Translations under genes and position numbers: made by a program
Notes under the pieces: model-generated
Databases searched by the model: none
Told to the model about the DNA's origin: nothing
The model's input: the letters and a program-made list of their open reading frames with translations, nothing else
DNA from: an uncultured Clostridia bacterium
GTDB lineage: Bacteria > Bacillota > Clostridia > TANB77 > CAG-508
Direction of reading: 5' to 3'
Length of the DNA: 38,325 nt
Assembly: GCA_944389395.1 (NCBI GenBank)
Contig: CALXME010000014.1
Span: 1-38,325 of the forward strand
In this document: piece after piece, positions 1-9,133 of the stretch
Position numbering within the stretch: the stretch's first letter is position 1
How the letters are laid out: every line of letters starts with the position of its first letter

Positions 1-658
1 TTAAAGAGTTATGATAATAATGAAACATATTTAAAAGAAATGAATAACATATTAGGAACAAATTTTACAAATACAGAAGATTTTAAAGAATATATGCAAA
101 AAGAATATAATGAAATAATAGGAAGTATTAAAATAAAAGGTGGATTTTATATAGGAAGATATGAGAGTAGTTTAAGTGATAGTACAAAGACAAAAGAAGC
201 AACAACAGGAAATATACAGAGTAAAAGAGAAATATTGCCAACAGAAGCAATTAATAAAGGAACATACAGATGGTATGGGTTATATGCAAAACAGCATGAA
301 TATGCAACAGTAATTAATAATAATTATAAAACAAATGTAAAATCAGCAATGATATATGGGAGTATGTATGATGCAGTAATGAATTGGGCTTTGGCTGATT
401 CAGAAGAAGCAATTAAAGTGACAACACCTGGTGAAAAAAGATTTTCAAAACAAGCAACAGGAACATTAGAGAAAGATAAAATAAAAAATATTTATGAGTT
501 GGGAAGTAATTTAAGCGAATGGACAGCAGAGGCTTACGGCACCCTCCATAGAGTTAGCAGAGGGCGGTAATTACAGGTATAGCGAATTGCCTAGCAAACG
601 TGGCTATAACAATCCAGGTAATGTTAGTATTGCTGGTAGCAGGTTCATACTTTATTAG
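1..658 (+). CDS. FGE-sulfatase-like (C-type lectin fold) protein, 5' partial, needs +1 frameshift at CGG 565
   Basis: The reading frame is open from the first base, so the N-terminus lies outside the window. The visible part carries family hallmarks of the formylglycine-generating enzyme/sulfatase-modifying fold: GGFYIGRYE near the start, a MIYGSMYDAVMNW segment, and KNIYELGSNLSEWTAEA before the C-terminal RGG. In the original frame the protein stops at 570 straight after a CGG codon (GGG CGG TAA). Skipping the C at 565 continues into about 30 more residues, GGNYRYSELPSKRGY and then a GSRFILY end, which is the usual end of this family. The last 130 bases use AGC, GGC, TAC and CTC codons unlike the AT-rich upstream part. 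That pattern suggests a diversity-generating-retroelement variable region or recent replacement. Substrate and catalytic activity are unknown; a binding protein is more likely than a true FGE. Confidence 0.7.
565..568 (+). other. Putative +1 frameshift / quadruplet codon CGGT
   Basis: The zero-frame context is AGA GGG CGG TAA. Reading CGGT as one unit, or skipping C565, gives AGA GGG GGT AAT, restoring the family's RGGN motif and the normal C-terminus to the stop at 656-658. The CGG is immediately followed by a stop codon in the original frame. Confidence 0.6.
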
Positions 659-723
659 TAGAGCTGTTTTCTAAAGTAGTGGGTAATAGAAAAAAACATA
701 AATCATAAATTAGAAAAAAACAC

Positions 724-752
724 TTGAAATTAATAGAAAAATATAGTACAAT
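724..752 (+). promoter_or_regulatory. Sigma-A-type promoter of rpsO
   Basis: TTGAAA at 724-729 and TACAAT at 747-752 are separated by 17 bases. Transcription would start near 759, about 90 bases upstream of rpsO. Confidence 0.75.
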
Positions 753-769
753 AGATATGTTTAGTAATG

Positions 770-826
770 GCATACCTTTTACTTAGCTTAAAGAAAAGCA
801 CCTAAGCTTTGAGCTCAGTTTAAGGG
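770..826 (+). promoter_or_regulatory. Structured rpsO 5' leader, possible S15 autoregulatory element
   Basis: The leader between promoter and start contains AGCTTA (785-790) complementary to TAAGCT (803-808), with CCTT (776-779 region) able to pair with AAGG (822-825) outside it. S15 is known to repress its own mRNA through leader structures in several bacterial groups. I infer the same role here from position and pairing only. Confidence 0.4.
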
Positions 827-851
827 AAAAAGAAATTAGGAGGTGTAAAAA

Positions 852-1115
852 ATGACAAAGGAAAGAAAACAAGAAATCATTAACACATATAAAAGAGAAG
901 AAAATGATACTGGTTCACCAGAAGTTCAAGTAGCTCTTTTAACAGAAAGAATTAATGAGTTGACAGAACATTTAAAAATTCACAAAAAAGATAACCATTC
1001 AAGAAGAGGACTTTTAAAAATGGTTGGAAAAAGAAGAAACTTATTAAATTACTTAGCAAAAAAAGATGTTAATAGATACAGAGAAATAGTTGAAAAACTA
1101 GGATTAAGAAAATAA
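852..1115 (+). CDS. rpsO: 30S ribosomal protein S15
   Basis: This 87-residue protein is full length for S15, which binds 16S rRNA in the platform of the small subunit. The family signatures are clear: [23 protein letters not shown] followed by [19 protein letters not shown] and the NYL...YRELI-like end (here [20 protein letters not shown]). It starts at ATG with an AGGAGGTG ribosome binding site 9 bases upstream. It has its own promoter and terminator and precedes pnp, the usual bacterial order. Expression is probably tuned by the structured leader. Confidence 0.97.
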   Translation: MTKERKQEIINTYKREENDTGSPEVQVALLTERINELTEHLKIHKKDNHSRRGLLKMVGKRRNLLNYLAKKDVNRYREIVEKLGLRK

Positions 1116-1121
1116 AACAAT

Positions 1122-1156
1122 AAAAAGCCCAGTGCTTATTTTAGCATGGGCTTTTT
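1122..1156 (+). terminator. Intrinsic terminator after rpsO
   Basis: AAAAAGCCCA plus TGCT pairs with AGCA plus TGGGCTTTTT, with one bulged G and a short A/T loop. The stem ends in a T run, giving a strong rho-independent terminator 6 bases after the rpsO stop. Confidence 0.85.
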
Positions 1157-1173
1157 AGCAGTCATTTGTGAAA

Positions 1174-1260
1174 ATCAAGCAAAAATTTAGGTAAGTAGCT
1201 TGTATCCTGTATTAATGAAAATTAATATAGAATAGAGGTTACCATCTAAATTTGCTTGAT
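1174..1260 (+). repeat. Long imperfect inverted repeat in the pnp leader
   Basis: ATCAAGC...TTTAG...GTAA at 1174-1194 is matched by its complement at 1239-1260 (TTACC...CTAAATTTGCTTGAT). A second hairpin sits inside it (TATTAAT-GAAA-ATTAATA, 1210-1227). The whole can fold into one long branched stem just upstream of pnp. In enterobacteria the pnp leader is a double-stranded RNase III target used for autoregulation. A similar role, or a small mobile palindrome, are both possible. Confidence 0.5.
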
Positions 1261-1329
1261 AAATAACAAAAAATAGGGAAAACTAAATAAAAATAGGTGC
1301 AAATTTAGAAAAAGGAAAGGAAGAAATAT

Positions 1330-3456
1330 ATGTTTAAAACTTATGAAACAGAATTAGCAGGAAGAAAATTAGTGATTGAAACAGGAAAAATGGCAGGACT
1401 TGCTAATGGAAGTGTATTAGTACGTTATGGAGATACTTGTGTTTTAGTTAATGTAACTGCTTCCAAAGAACCAAGGGAGGGAATTGACTTTTTCCCATTG
1501 TCAGTAGATTTTGAAGAAAAATTATATTCAGTAGGAAAGATTCCAGGAGGATTTTTAAAAAGAGAGGGAAAACCAAGTGATAAAGCAATTTTAACAGCAA
1601 GAGCAATTGATAGACCATTAAGACCTTTATTCCCAAAAGATTTTAGAAATGATGTAGTGGTAGTAGGTACTGTACTTTGTGTAGAACAAGACAATTCACC
1701 AGAAGTAGCTGCCATGATTGGAGCAGCAACGGCTCTTGCAATATCAGATATTCCATTTAATGGACCAACAGCAGCAGTAGCTGTAGGATTAGTAGATGGA
1801 GAAATTATTATCAATCCAACAGAAGAGCAAAGAGAAAAAAGTGATTTAACATTAACAGTAGCAGCTACTGAAAAGAAAATTACGATGATTGAAGCAGGAG
1901 CGAATGAAGTACCAGATAATGTAATGTTAAAAGCAATTAAAGAAGCTCACAAAGAAATTAAAAAAATCTGTAAATTTATCAATAAAATCCAAAAAGACAT
2001 TGGAAAACCAAAATTTGAATATAAATCTTTTGAAGTAGACCATGATGTTTATCAATTTATTGAAGATAACTTCAAAGAAGAAATGAAACAAGAAGTACAA
2101 GAAGCAGATAAAGAAACAAGAGATAAAAAAATAGATGCTTTATCAGATAAAATTGCAACTACTTATGCAGAAAAGTTTGGAGAAGAGATGGCAGAAGAAC
2201 ACAAATCTGATATAGCAGAAGGAATTTACAAATTAGAGAAAAAATGTGTTAGAGAAATGATATATTTTGAACATAAAAGAGTAGACGGAAGAGCATTAGA
2301 TGAAATAAGACCACTATCTTGTGAAGTAGGATTGCTTCCAAGAGTACATGGAAGTGCATTATTCACAAGAGGACAAACACAAGTATTATCAATTGCAACT
2401 TTAGGAATGATAAGTGAAGAACAAGTACTAGATGGAATTGATACAGAAGAATCTAAAAGATATATGCATCATTATAATTTCCCAAGTTATTCTGTAGGAG
2501 AAGCAAGACCATCAAGAGGACCAGGAAGAAGAGAAATAGGACATGGAGCATTAGCTGAAAAAGCATTAGTTCCAGTATTACCATCTAAAGAAGAATTTCC
2601 ATATGCGATAAGAGTGGTATCAGAAGTATTATCTTCTAACGGTTCTACTTCACAAGCAAGTATTTGTGGAAGTACACTATCTTTAATGGATGCAGGTGTA
2701 CCAATTAAAAGACCTGTTGCAGGAATATCTACAGGACTAGTAACAAATCCAGATAATGATGAAGATTATGTGATGTTAGTAGATATCCAAGGATTAGAAG
2801 ATTTCTTTGGAGATATGGATTTTAAAGTAGGTGGAACAGAAAAAGGAATTACAGCTATTCAAGTAGATATCAAATGTGATGGATTAACTTATGACATTAT
2901 TAAAGAAGCATTTGAAAAAACGAGAATTGCAAGAAAACATATATTAGAAGATGTCATGTTACCAGTAATTAGTAAGCCAAGACCAGAAATTTCACCATAT
3001 GCACCAAGAATTGTAGGAACACAAATAAAAGTAGAAAAAATTAAAGATGTCATTGGACCAGGTGGAAAAATGATTAATAAAATTATTGATGAAACAGGAG
3101 TAAAAATTGACATTGAAGAAGATGGACAAGTATTTATCTATTCTCAAGATAATGAAAAAGCAATGCAAGCATTAGAAATGATAGAAGATATTGTAAGAGA
3201 AGTAGAAATTGGCGGTATTTATTATGGAGAAGTTGTTCGATTAATGAATTTTGGAGCATTTGTAGATTTAGGATGTGGAGGAAAAGAAGGATTGTTACAC
3301 ATTTCTAAAATTTCAAATGAAAGAATTAAAAATATAGAAGATGTTCTTCATGTAGGAGATAGAGTGACAGTAAAAGTAACAGACATTGATGACCAAGGAA
3401 GAATTAATTTAACCATGAAAAATTTAAGTGAAGCAAAAGTTTATGAAGAAGATTAA
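1330..3456 (+). CDS. pnp: Polyribonucleotide nucleotidyltransferase (PNPase)
   Basis: The 708-residue protein matches PNPase, the phosphorolytic 3'-5' exoribonuclease of mRNA decay, which works as a trimer in the cytoplasm. It has the two RNase PH cores: the first with GKIPGGFLKREGKPSDKAIL and AIDRPLRPLFP, the second with RGQTQVLS, YMHHYNFPSYSVGE and the DIQGLEDFFGDMDFKVGGT active-site region. These are followed by a KH domain (IGPGGKMINKII, about residue 575) and a C-terminal S1 domain (GEVVRLMNFGAFVDLG). Length is normal. ATG is preceded by a purine-rich GGAAAGGAAG. All CGG trinucleotides in it are out of frame. Confidence 0.97.
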   Translation: MFKTYETELAGRKLVIETGKMAGLANGSVLVRYGDTCVLVNVTASKEPREGIDFFPLSVDFEEKLYSVGKIPGGFLKREGKPSDKAILTARAIDRPLRPLFPKDFRNDVVVVGTVLCVEQDNSPEVAAMIGAATALAISDIPFNGPTAAVAVGLVDGEIIINPTEEQREKSDLTLTVAATEKKITMIEAGANEVPDNVMLKAIKEAHKEIKKICKFINKIQKDIGKPKFEYKSFEVDHDVYQFIEDNFKEEMKQEVQEADKETRDKKIDALSDKIATTYAEKFGEEMAEEHKSDIAEGIYKLEKKCVREMIYFEHKRVDGRALDEIRPLSCEVGLLPRVHGSALFTRGQTQVLSIATLGMISEEQVLDGIDTEESKRYMHHYNFPSYSVGEARPSRGPGRREIGHGALAEKALVPVLPSKEEFPYAIRVVSEVLSSNGSTSQASICGSTLSLMDAGVPIKRPVAGISTGLVTNPDNDEDYVMLVDIQGLEDFFGDMDFKVGGTEKGITAIQVDIKCDGLTYDIIKEAFEKTRIARKHILEDVMLPVISKPRPEISPYAPRIVGTQIKVEKIKDVIGPGGKMINKIIDETGVKIDIEEDGQVFIYSQDNEKAMQALEMIEDIVREVEIGGIYYGEVVRLMNFGAFVDLGCGGKEGLLHISKISNERIKNIEDVLHVGDRVTVKVTDIDDQGRINLTMKNLSEAKVYEED

Positions 3457-3501
3457 ACAACATTAGTTATGGCAAAAAATAGAAAAAATTTCAAAAAAAG
3501 C

Positions 3502-3530
3502 TTGATTTTTTGCCCAAAAGTGGGTATAAT
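3502..3530 (+). promoter_or_regulatory. Sigma-A-type promoter of the rimP-nusA-infB operon
   Basis: TTGATT at 3502-3507 and a perfect TATAAT at 3525-3530 are separated by 17 bases. Transcription would start near 3537, giving a leader of about 68 bases before rimP. Confidence 0.8.
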
Positions 3531-3555
3531 GATAAAGAATAGTAAGAAAGACAGA

Positions 3556-3580
3556 AAGAGTGGGAACAAATCCCACTCTT
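3556..3580 (+). promoter_or_regulatory. Perfect 10-bp hairpin in the rimP leader
   Basis: AAGAGTGGGA (3556-3565) and TCCCACTCTT (3571-3580) form a perfect stem with an ACAAA loop, ending 9 bases before the AAGGAGG ribosome binding site. Only a weak T stretch follows. It could be a partial attenuator, a protein-binding site or an RNA-stabilising 5' hairpin for this long translation operon. Confidence 0.6.
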
Positions 3581-3604
3581 CACTTTTGAAAAGGAGGTTG
3601 AATA

Positions 3605-4090
3605 TTGACTAAGTTAGAGGAAAAAATAGAAAATTTATTAAAAGATATTATAGAAGATTTAGACTATGAATTATATGATGTTGAATATGTCAAAGAAGGC
3701 AAAAACTATTTTTTAAGAATCTATATTGATAAGCCAGAAGGAATTGACTTAAAAGATTGTGAAAAAGTAAATGATGCTATATCAGATTTATTAGATGAGG
3801 CAAACTATATTAAGGAACCATATTTTTTAGAAGTTTCATCACCAGGAGTAGAAAGAGTATTAAGAAGAGATAAACATTTAGAACAAAATAAGGGAAAAGA
3901 AATTGAAATAAAGTTATTTAAGAAAGCTCAAAATGGTGAAAAAGAATACCAAGGAATATTAAAAAATTTTGATGAATCTAAAATCATATTAGAACAAATA
4001 AAACAAGAAAAAGAAGGACAAGAACAAGTACAAAACATAGAAATAGAACGTAAAGATATTGCACATATAAAAACAATATATAATTGGTAA
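3605..4090 (+). CDS. rimP: Ribosome maturation factor RimP
   Basis: The 161-residue protein fits RimP, which helps assemble the 30S head before S12 joins. It shows the family's N-terminal domain (YELYDVEYVKEGKNYFLRIYIDKPEGIDLKDCEKVNDAISDLLDE) and the hallmark LEVSSPGVERVLRRDKHLE, followed by the SH3-like C-terminal domain. It appears to start at TTG 3605, with AAGGAGG 8 bases upstream and no better ATG nearby. It is the first gene of the operon, 13 bases before nusA, the arrangement conserved across Firmicutes. Confidence 0.93.
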   Translation: MTKLEEKIENLLKDIIEDLDYELYDVEYVKEGKNYFLRIYIDKPEGIDLKDCEKVNDAISDLLDEANYIKEPYFLEVSSPGVERVLRRDKHLEQNKGKEIEIKLFKKAQNGEKEYQGILKNFDESKIILEQIKQEKEGQEQVQNIEIERKDIAHIKTIYNW

Positions 4091-4103
4091 AGGGAGGAAA
4101 AAA

Positions 4104-5211
4104 ATGAAAAACGAAGCAATTGATAACAAAGAATTAATATTAGCATTAGAAGAACTAGAAAAAGAAAAAGGAATTAAAAAGGAATATTTATTAGAATCTA
4201 TTGAAACAGCATTAGTAACAGCCTATAAAAGAAATTTTGATTCTTTAGAAAATGTAAAGGTGGAAATGGACCCACGGAACAGGAGCAACTCATGTTTATG
4301 CTATGAAAGAAGTAACAGAAAATGCAAATGACCCAGCTTTGGAAATTAGTTTAAAAGAAGCAAGAAAAATAAATAAAGATGCTAATATTGGAGATTCTGT
4401 AGGGGTAGAAATTGTACCAAGAGATTTTGGTAGAATTGCAGCACAAACTGCAAAACAAGTTATTATTCAAAAATTAAGAGAAGCAGAAAGAGATGTCATT
4501 TTTTCAGAATTTAATGATAGAAAAGGTGAGATTGTATCAGGATTAATTCAAAAAGCAGATCATAATATTGTGGTAATGGATTTAGGAAAACTAGAAGGAG
4601 TAATGCCAGCAAAGGAACAAATTCCAACAGAACATTATCATGTAAATGACAAAATAAAAGGATATGTTCTAGATGTAGAAAGAGGGGCAAAAGGAGCACC
4701 ACAAGTTATTGTTTCTAGAAGTCATCCAGATTTTGTAAGAAAATTGTTAGAGTTTGAAATTCCAGAAATATATGAAGGTGTTATTGAAATTAAAAGTGTA
4801 TCTCGTGACCCAGGATATAGAAGTAAAATAGCTGTATATTCTCCAGACCCTAATATTGACCCAGTAGGTTCTTGTGTAGGACAAAAAGGTGTTAGAATTC
4901 AAAATGTAATTAATGAATTAAATGGAGAAAAAATTGATGTTATTGAATGGAATGAAGATCCAAGCATTTATATAGCATCTAGCTTACTTCCTGCACAAAT
5001 ACTAGCTGTAGATATTAAAGAAGAGGAAAAATTTGCACAAGTTATTGTTCCAGATGACCAATTATCTTTAGCAATAGGAAAATCAGGACAAAATGCAAGA
5101 TTAGCAGCTAGATTAACAAATTGGAAAATTGATATTAAATCAGAAACACAATTTAGAGAAATGTTAGAATTAGCACAAAAAGAGAAAGAAACACAAGATA
5201 CGGAAGAATAA
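4104..5211 (+). CDS. nusA: Transcription termination/antitermination factor NusA, read through a +1 frameshift at CGG 4275
   Basis: NusA binds RNA polymerase and controls pausing, termination and antitermination. The N-terminal RNA-polymerase-binding part (ELEKEKGIKKEYLLESIETALVTAYKRNF) is in the frame starting at ATG 4104. The remainder, from TGATHVYAMKEV through the S1 domain, KH domains (DPVGSCVGQKGVRIQNVINEL; LSLAIGKSGQNARLAARLTNW) and the KIDIKSE end, is in the +1 frame. The switch is at GAC CCA CGG AAC. Skipping C4275 gives DPGTGATHVYA, aligning with the NRETG-type segment of other NusA proteins. The joined product is 368 residues, the normal length for Firmicutes. Without the shift the product ends at 4331. 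NusA is generally essential in this phylum, so a dead gene is unlikely. Confidence 0.88.
4275..4278 (+). other. Putative +1 frameshift / quadruplet codon CGGA in nusA
   Basis: CGG is a codon in the nusA start frame (GAC CCA CGG AAC). Reading CGGA as one unit restores the NusA frame with glycine. Deleting one base anywhere from 4271 to 4279 would also restore the frame, so the exact position rests on the parallel with the other three genes. Confidence 0.6.
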
Positions 5212-5250
5212 TAAAGGATTTTAAACATACAATAAAAGGGGGACAAAGAG

Positions 5251-5508
5251 ATGAAAAGTAAGCCACAAAGAACTTGTATGGGATGTAACGAAAAAAAAGA
5301 GAAACAGCAATTAATAAGGATTGTAAAAAACAAACAAAATGAAATTAAAATAGACAAAACAGGAAAGCTCGAAGGTCGAGGGGCTTATATATGCAATAAT
5401 GTAGCATGTTTTGACAAGGTAAAAAAGACAAAAAGATTAGAGAAAGTTTTAGATATGGAAATATCAGAAAAAATTTATGAAGATTTAAGAGGTGTGATTC
5501 TTGAATAA
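5251..5508 (+). CDS. rnpM: YlxR-family RNA-binding protein, RNase P modulator RnpM
   Basis: This 85-residue protein has the YlxR signature RTCMGCNEKKEKQQLIRIV followed by KTGKLEGRGAYICNNVACFDKVKKTKRLEKVL. In Bacillus subtilis the family member RnpM has been reported to bind and modulate RNase P. It lies between nusA and ylxQ as in most Firmicutes. ATG follows a GGGGGAC ribosome binding site, and its stop overlaps the ylxQ start by 8 bases (TTGAATAA), suggesting translational coupling. Confidence 0.9.
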   Translation: MKSKPQRTCMGCNEKKEKQQLIRIVKNKQNEIKIDKTGKLEGRGAYICNNVACFDKVKKTKRLEKVLDMEISEKIYEDLRGVILE

Positions 5509-5821
5509 TAAAAAAATATTAGGATTAGTAGGATTAGCAACAAGAGCAAGGAAAATAACTTTTGGCGCAGATGCCACAGAAGAAGGAATAAAACAAAAAC
5601 ATGTTAGTTTAGTTATTGTAGCAACAGATTCTTCAGAAAGAACAAAAGATAAATTTAAAAAATTAAGTGAGAAATATCAAATACCAATTATTATAATTGG
5701 AGAAATAGAAGAGATAAGTAAAGCAATAGGAAAATCCAATAAAGCAATTGTTGGTATTAAAGAAAAAAATTTATCAAAGGAAATACTTAAAATAAATAAT
5801 GGGGGTGATGTTATTGGGTAA
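5501..5821 (+). CDS. ylxQ: YlxQ, L7Ae/L30e-family RNA-binding protein
   Basis: The 106-residue product has the L7Ae fold signature: [44 protein letters not shown], then the [16 protein letters not shown] segment. Members bind kink-turn-like RNA; the exact role of YlxQ is not settled. TTG 5501 is the likely start, overlapping the end of rnpM by 8 bases with GGTGTG upstream. Its own end overlaps the likely TTG start of infB by 8 bases in the same way. Confidence 0.85.
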   Translation: MNNKKILGLVGLATRARKITFGADATEEGIKQKHVSLVIVATDSSERTKDKFKKLSEKYQIPIIIIGEIEEISKAIGKSNKAIVGIKEKNLSKEILKINNGGDVIG

Positions 5822-8672
5822 GATAAAAATACACGAAATAGCTAAAAAGCTAAACTTAACCAGTAAAGAAGTATTAGAAGTAGCAAATATGTTGAAAATA
5901 GATGCTAAAAGCCACTTGAGTGGTGTAACAGAAGATGATGCAAAAAAAATAGAAGAAAAATTTATGCAAAAACAGAATAAGGAGAAGAAGGAAAAGATAA
6001 ATATGCCAAATAAAGAAGACAAGAAAAAAGATGCAAAAAAAGAAGAAAGAGCACCTGTTATTATTAGAAGAGAAGTAATTATTTCACAAGAAGAATCAGA
6101 AAAAAAAGAAGAAAATAAAAACAAAGAAGGCAAGAAAAATATTGGTTTTGTAGAAAGAAAACAAAACAAAGATTATAACATTGTATATCGTGAGAAGAGA
6201 AATAAGCCAATGACAGTAAGTGAATTATTTGGACTAAAAAGTGAAGAACCTAAAAAAGAAGATAATAAAGAAAAAACAATAAAGAAAGAAAAAGTGGAAG
6301 AAGTTCCAACTCCTGTTGAAACGAAGAAAGAAGATAAGAAAGAAAAAGAAGAAAAAACAGTTAAACCTAGTGGAACAGACAATAGTAAAAACACTTCTTT
6401 TCAAGATAAAAATACTAGCAATGTAAACTCGAATAATAATCGCCCAAATCATAATTATAATAATAGAAACAATTATTATAATCAAAGTAAAAATAGTAAT
6501 AATAGTCATAAAAATACAAATAATAATTCCAATTATCATAATAGAAAAAATGGTAATGATAAATTTGCTAAAAAGCCATTAGATGCTAGAGGAATAGAAA
6601 AAAATATCCAAAATATAATGGCAACAGAAACCATTGAAAAAGAAACTATTAGAGAATATAACAGAGGAATAGATAAACAAAAAAATAATCGTTATGAAGA
6701 AAACAAAACAATTAAAAAATCAAAAAACAGAAAAAATAATCAAGGAAATTTTGACGAAGGTAAATTAAAAACTTTAAAACAAGCTAATAGATTATCTAAT
6801 ATGTTTGAAGAACAAGATGGTGGAATGTTAGATTATTACGATTTAACAACAGAAAGAGGAAGAAGAGGAAAGAAAAAATCAAATAAAAATCAAGAAGAAA
6901 GAAATAAACAAAAAATATTTAAATTAACCCAAATCGAAATTCCAGAAAGTATTACAGTAAAAGATTTAGCAGCAGAAATGAAGAAAACAACAGCAGAGGT
7001 AATTAAAAAATTATTAGGTTATGGTATGATGGCTACGATTAATCAAGAAATTGATTTTGATACTGCATTTTTAATTGCACAAGAATTTGGAATTACAGCA
7101 ACTAAAAAGGAAACAGTAACAGAGGAAGATATTCTTTTTGATGAATCAGAAGATAAAGAAGAAGAACTAAAAACAAGACCACCTGTTATTGTTGTTATGG
7201 GACATGTTGACCATGGTAAAACTTCTCTTTTAGATGCAATTAGAAAAACAAATGTAATTGAAGGTGAAGCAGGAGGAATTACACAAGCAATTGGAGCATA
7301 TCAAGTAAAAGTAAATGATAGATTAATTACTTTCTTAGACACACCAGGTCATGAAGCATTTACAGCAATGAGAGCAAGAGGTGCTCAAATTACAGATATT
7401 GCTATTTTAGTGGTAGCTGCCAATGATGGTGTTATGCCACAAACAATAGAGGCTATTAATCATGCAAAATCTGCAGGAATACCAATTATTGTTGCAATTA
7501 ATAAAATAGATTTACCAGATGCTAACCCAGATAAAGTAAAACAAGAATTAATGGCTTATGAATTAGTTCCAGAAGAATGGGGTGGAGATACTATTTTTGT
7601 TCCAATTTCAGCAAAGAAAAATGAGAACATAGACCAATTATTAGAAATGGTATTATTAGAAGCAGATGTGTTAGAATTAAAAGCAAATCCTCATAAACAA
7701 GCAAAAGGTGTTGTAATTGAAGCAAGACTAGATAAAGCTAAAGGACCTGTTACAACAATGCTTGTACAAAGAGGAACACTAGATGTAGGAGATACAATTG
7801 TTGTTGGTTCTGCTATTGGTAGAATTAGAAATATGAAAGATGATAAAGGAAAAAATGTAAAACAAGCAGGTCCATCTATGCCAGTAGAAATTATGGGATT
7901 GACAGAAGTACCACAAGCAGGTGATACTTTCTATGAAGTAAAAAATGAAAAAATGGCAAAACATTTAATTGAAAGAAGAAAACGTCAAGAAAGAGAAAAA
8001 GCAATTAATCAAACAACAAAAATAACTTTAGACAATTTATTTAGTCAAATGGAACAAGGAAATTTAAAAGTATTAAATTTAATTGTAAAAGCAGATGTGC
8101 AAGGTTCAGTAGAAGCTGTAAAACAATCTTTAGAAAAATTACAAAATGAGGAAGTTAAAGTAAAAGTTATTCATGCAGCTACAGGTGCAGTTAATCAATC
8201 AGATGTAACACTTGCAAAAGTTTCTAATGCTATTATTATCGCTTTTAATGTAAGACCAGACCATACAGCAAAAGAAATGGCAGAAAAAGATGAAATCGAA
8301 ATTAAGCAATATTCTGTTATTTATCAAGCAATAGAAGATGTAGAAGCTGCAATGAAAGGAATGCTTGCTCCTAAATTTGAAGAAGAAATAATTGGAACAG
8401 CTGAAGTAAGACAAACATTTAAAATTTCTAATGTAGGTACTATTGCAGGAGCTTATGTTTTAACTGGAAAAATGGAAAGAAATGCAGGTGTTAGAATTAT
8501 TCGTGATAATGTTGTAATTCACGAAGGAAATTTAGCAACACTTAAAAGATTTAAAGATGATGCAAAAGAAGTTTCTAAAGGTTTTGAATGTGGTATTCAA
8601 ATTGAAAATTATAATGATATTCAAGAAGGAGATATTATTGAAGCCTTTATTATGAAAGAAATTAAAAGATAG
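5814..8672 (+). CDS. infB: Translation initiation factor IF-2
   Basis: IF-2 is the GTPase that places initiator tRNA on the 30S subunit and promotes subunit joining. TTG 5814 is preferred as start: it gives the typical [23 protein letters not shown]-terminus, with GGGGGTGAT 5-8 bases upstream, although the frame is open back to ATG 5799. A long low-complexity linker rich in Lys, Glu and Asn follows. Then come the IF2-N domain ([23 protein letters not shown]), the G domain with [16 protein letters not shown] and NKID, and the C-terminal domains. The product is about 952 residues. The Asn-rich stretch around residues 200-250 reflects AT-rich composition. Confidence 0.96.
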   Translation: MGKIKIHEIAKKLNLTSKEVLEVANMLKIDAKSHLSGVTEDDAKKIEEKFMQKQNKEKKEKINMPNKEDKKKDAKKEERAPVIIRREVIISQEESEKKEENKNKEGKKNIGFVERKQNKDYNIVYREKRNKPMTVSELFGLKSEEPKKEDNKEKTIKKEKVEEVPTPVETKKEDKKEKEEKTVKPSGTDNSKNTSFQDKNTSNVNSNNNRPNHNYNNRNNYYNQSKNSNNSHKNTNNNSNYHNRKNGNDKFAKKPLDARGIEKNIQNIMATETIEKETIREYNRGIDKQKNNRYEENKTIKKSKNRKNNQGNFDEGKLKTLKQANRLSNMFEEQDGGMLDYYDLTTERGRRGKKKSNKNQEERNKQKIFKLTQIEIPESITVKDLAAEMKKTTAEVIKKLLGYGMMATINQEIDFDTAFLIAQEFGITATKKETVTEEDILFDESEDKEEELKTRPPVIVVMGHVDHGKTSLLDAIRKTNVIEGEAGGITQAIGAYQVKVNDRLITFLDTPGHEAFTAMRARGAQITDIAILVVAANDGVMPQTIEAINHAKSAGIPIIVAINKIDLPDANPDKVKQELMAYELVPEEWGGDTIFVPISAKKNENIDQLLEMVLLEADVLELKANPHKQAKGVVIEARLDKAKGPVTTMLVQRGTLDVGDTIVVGSAIGRIRNMKDDKGKNVKQAGPSMPVEIMGLTEVPQAGDTFYEVKNEKMAKHLIERRKRQEREKAINQTTKITLDNLFSQMEQGNLKVLNLIVKADVQGSVEAVKQSLEKLQNEEVKVKVIHAATGAVNQSDVTLAKVSNAIIIAFNVRPDHTAKEMAEKDEIEIKQYSVIYQAIEDVEAAMKGMLAPKFEEEIIGTAEVRQTFKISNVGTIAGAYVLTGKMERNAGVRIIRDNVVIHEGNLATLKRFKDDAKEVSKGFECGIQIENYNDIQEGDIIEAFIMKEIKR

Positions 8673-8744
8673 TAATAAGAGCAAGTAATATGCTGATAAA
8701 ATAGCCTTAAATCAACTAAACAGAAGAAAGAAGAGGAGGAGATA

Positions 8745-9107
8745 ATGATGGCAGGTAATCAAAATAGAATGAATAGAATAGATGAAGAATATCGAAAAGA
8801 ACTTAGTCATATTATCGATTATGAATTAAAAAATCCTAATATAACAGGTTTAATTAGTGTGACAAAAGTAAAAGTGACAAATGATTTAAAATATGCAAAA
8901 GTATATGTTAGTATTTTAAATTCTAAGAATGTAAAAGATACTTTAGCAAACTTAAAAAAATCTGCAGGTTTTGTTAGAACACAATTGGCTAAAAGAATTA
9001 ATTTAAGAAATACACCAGAAATAATATTTGAATTAGATGATTCTATGGAATATGGTGCCAAAATTGATACTATTTTGAAAGAAATTATGCCTAAAAAAGA
9101 AGAATAA
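8745..9107 (+). CDS. rbfA: 30S ribosome-binding factor RbfA
   Basis: This 120-residue protein matches RbfA, a KH-like cold-shock factor that matures the 5' end of 16S rRNA. Seen motifs are NRIDEEYRKELSHII, the KNPNITGLISVTKVKVTNDLKYAKVYVSI core and RKNLRNTPEIIFELDDSMEYGAKID-like end. Two adjacent ATGs (8745 and 8748) follow AGGAGGA; the second has the more usual spacing. It sits after infB as is normal. Confidence 0.93.
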   Translation: MMAGNQNRMNRIDEEYRKELSHIIDYELKNPNITGLISVTKVKVTNDLKYAKVYVSILNSKNVKDTLANLKKSAGFVRTQLAKRINLRNTPEIIFELDDSMEYGAKIDTILKEIMPKKEE

Positions 9108-9133
9108 AAAAATAATCGAAAAGGAGAAACTAA

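Noticed and set aside
659..723. Possible further coding region after the FGE-like gene
   Set aside because: The stretch has stops in all plus frames and no recognisable protein; it is treated as AT-rich intergenic DNA.
1425..1814. Long antisense open frames inside pnp, infB, clpC and other genes
   Set aside because: They lie opposite clearly conserved genes, lack ribosome binding sites and encode low-complexity hydrophobic sequence typical of antisense shadows in AT-rich DNA.
4104..5211. nusA, gatD, tmcAL and the FGE-like gene as ordinary pseudogenes
   Set aside because: Each has a single lesion type at an in-frame CGG and no other decay, the proteins are otherwise full length and conserved, and NusA is generally essential.
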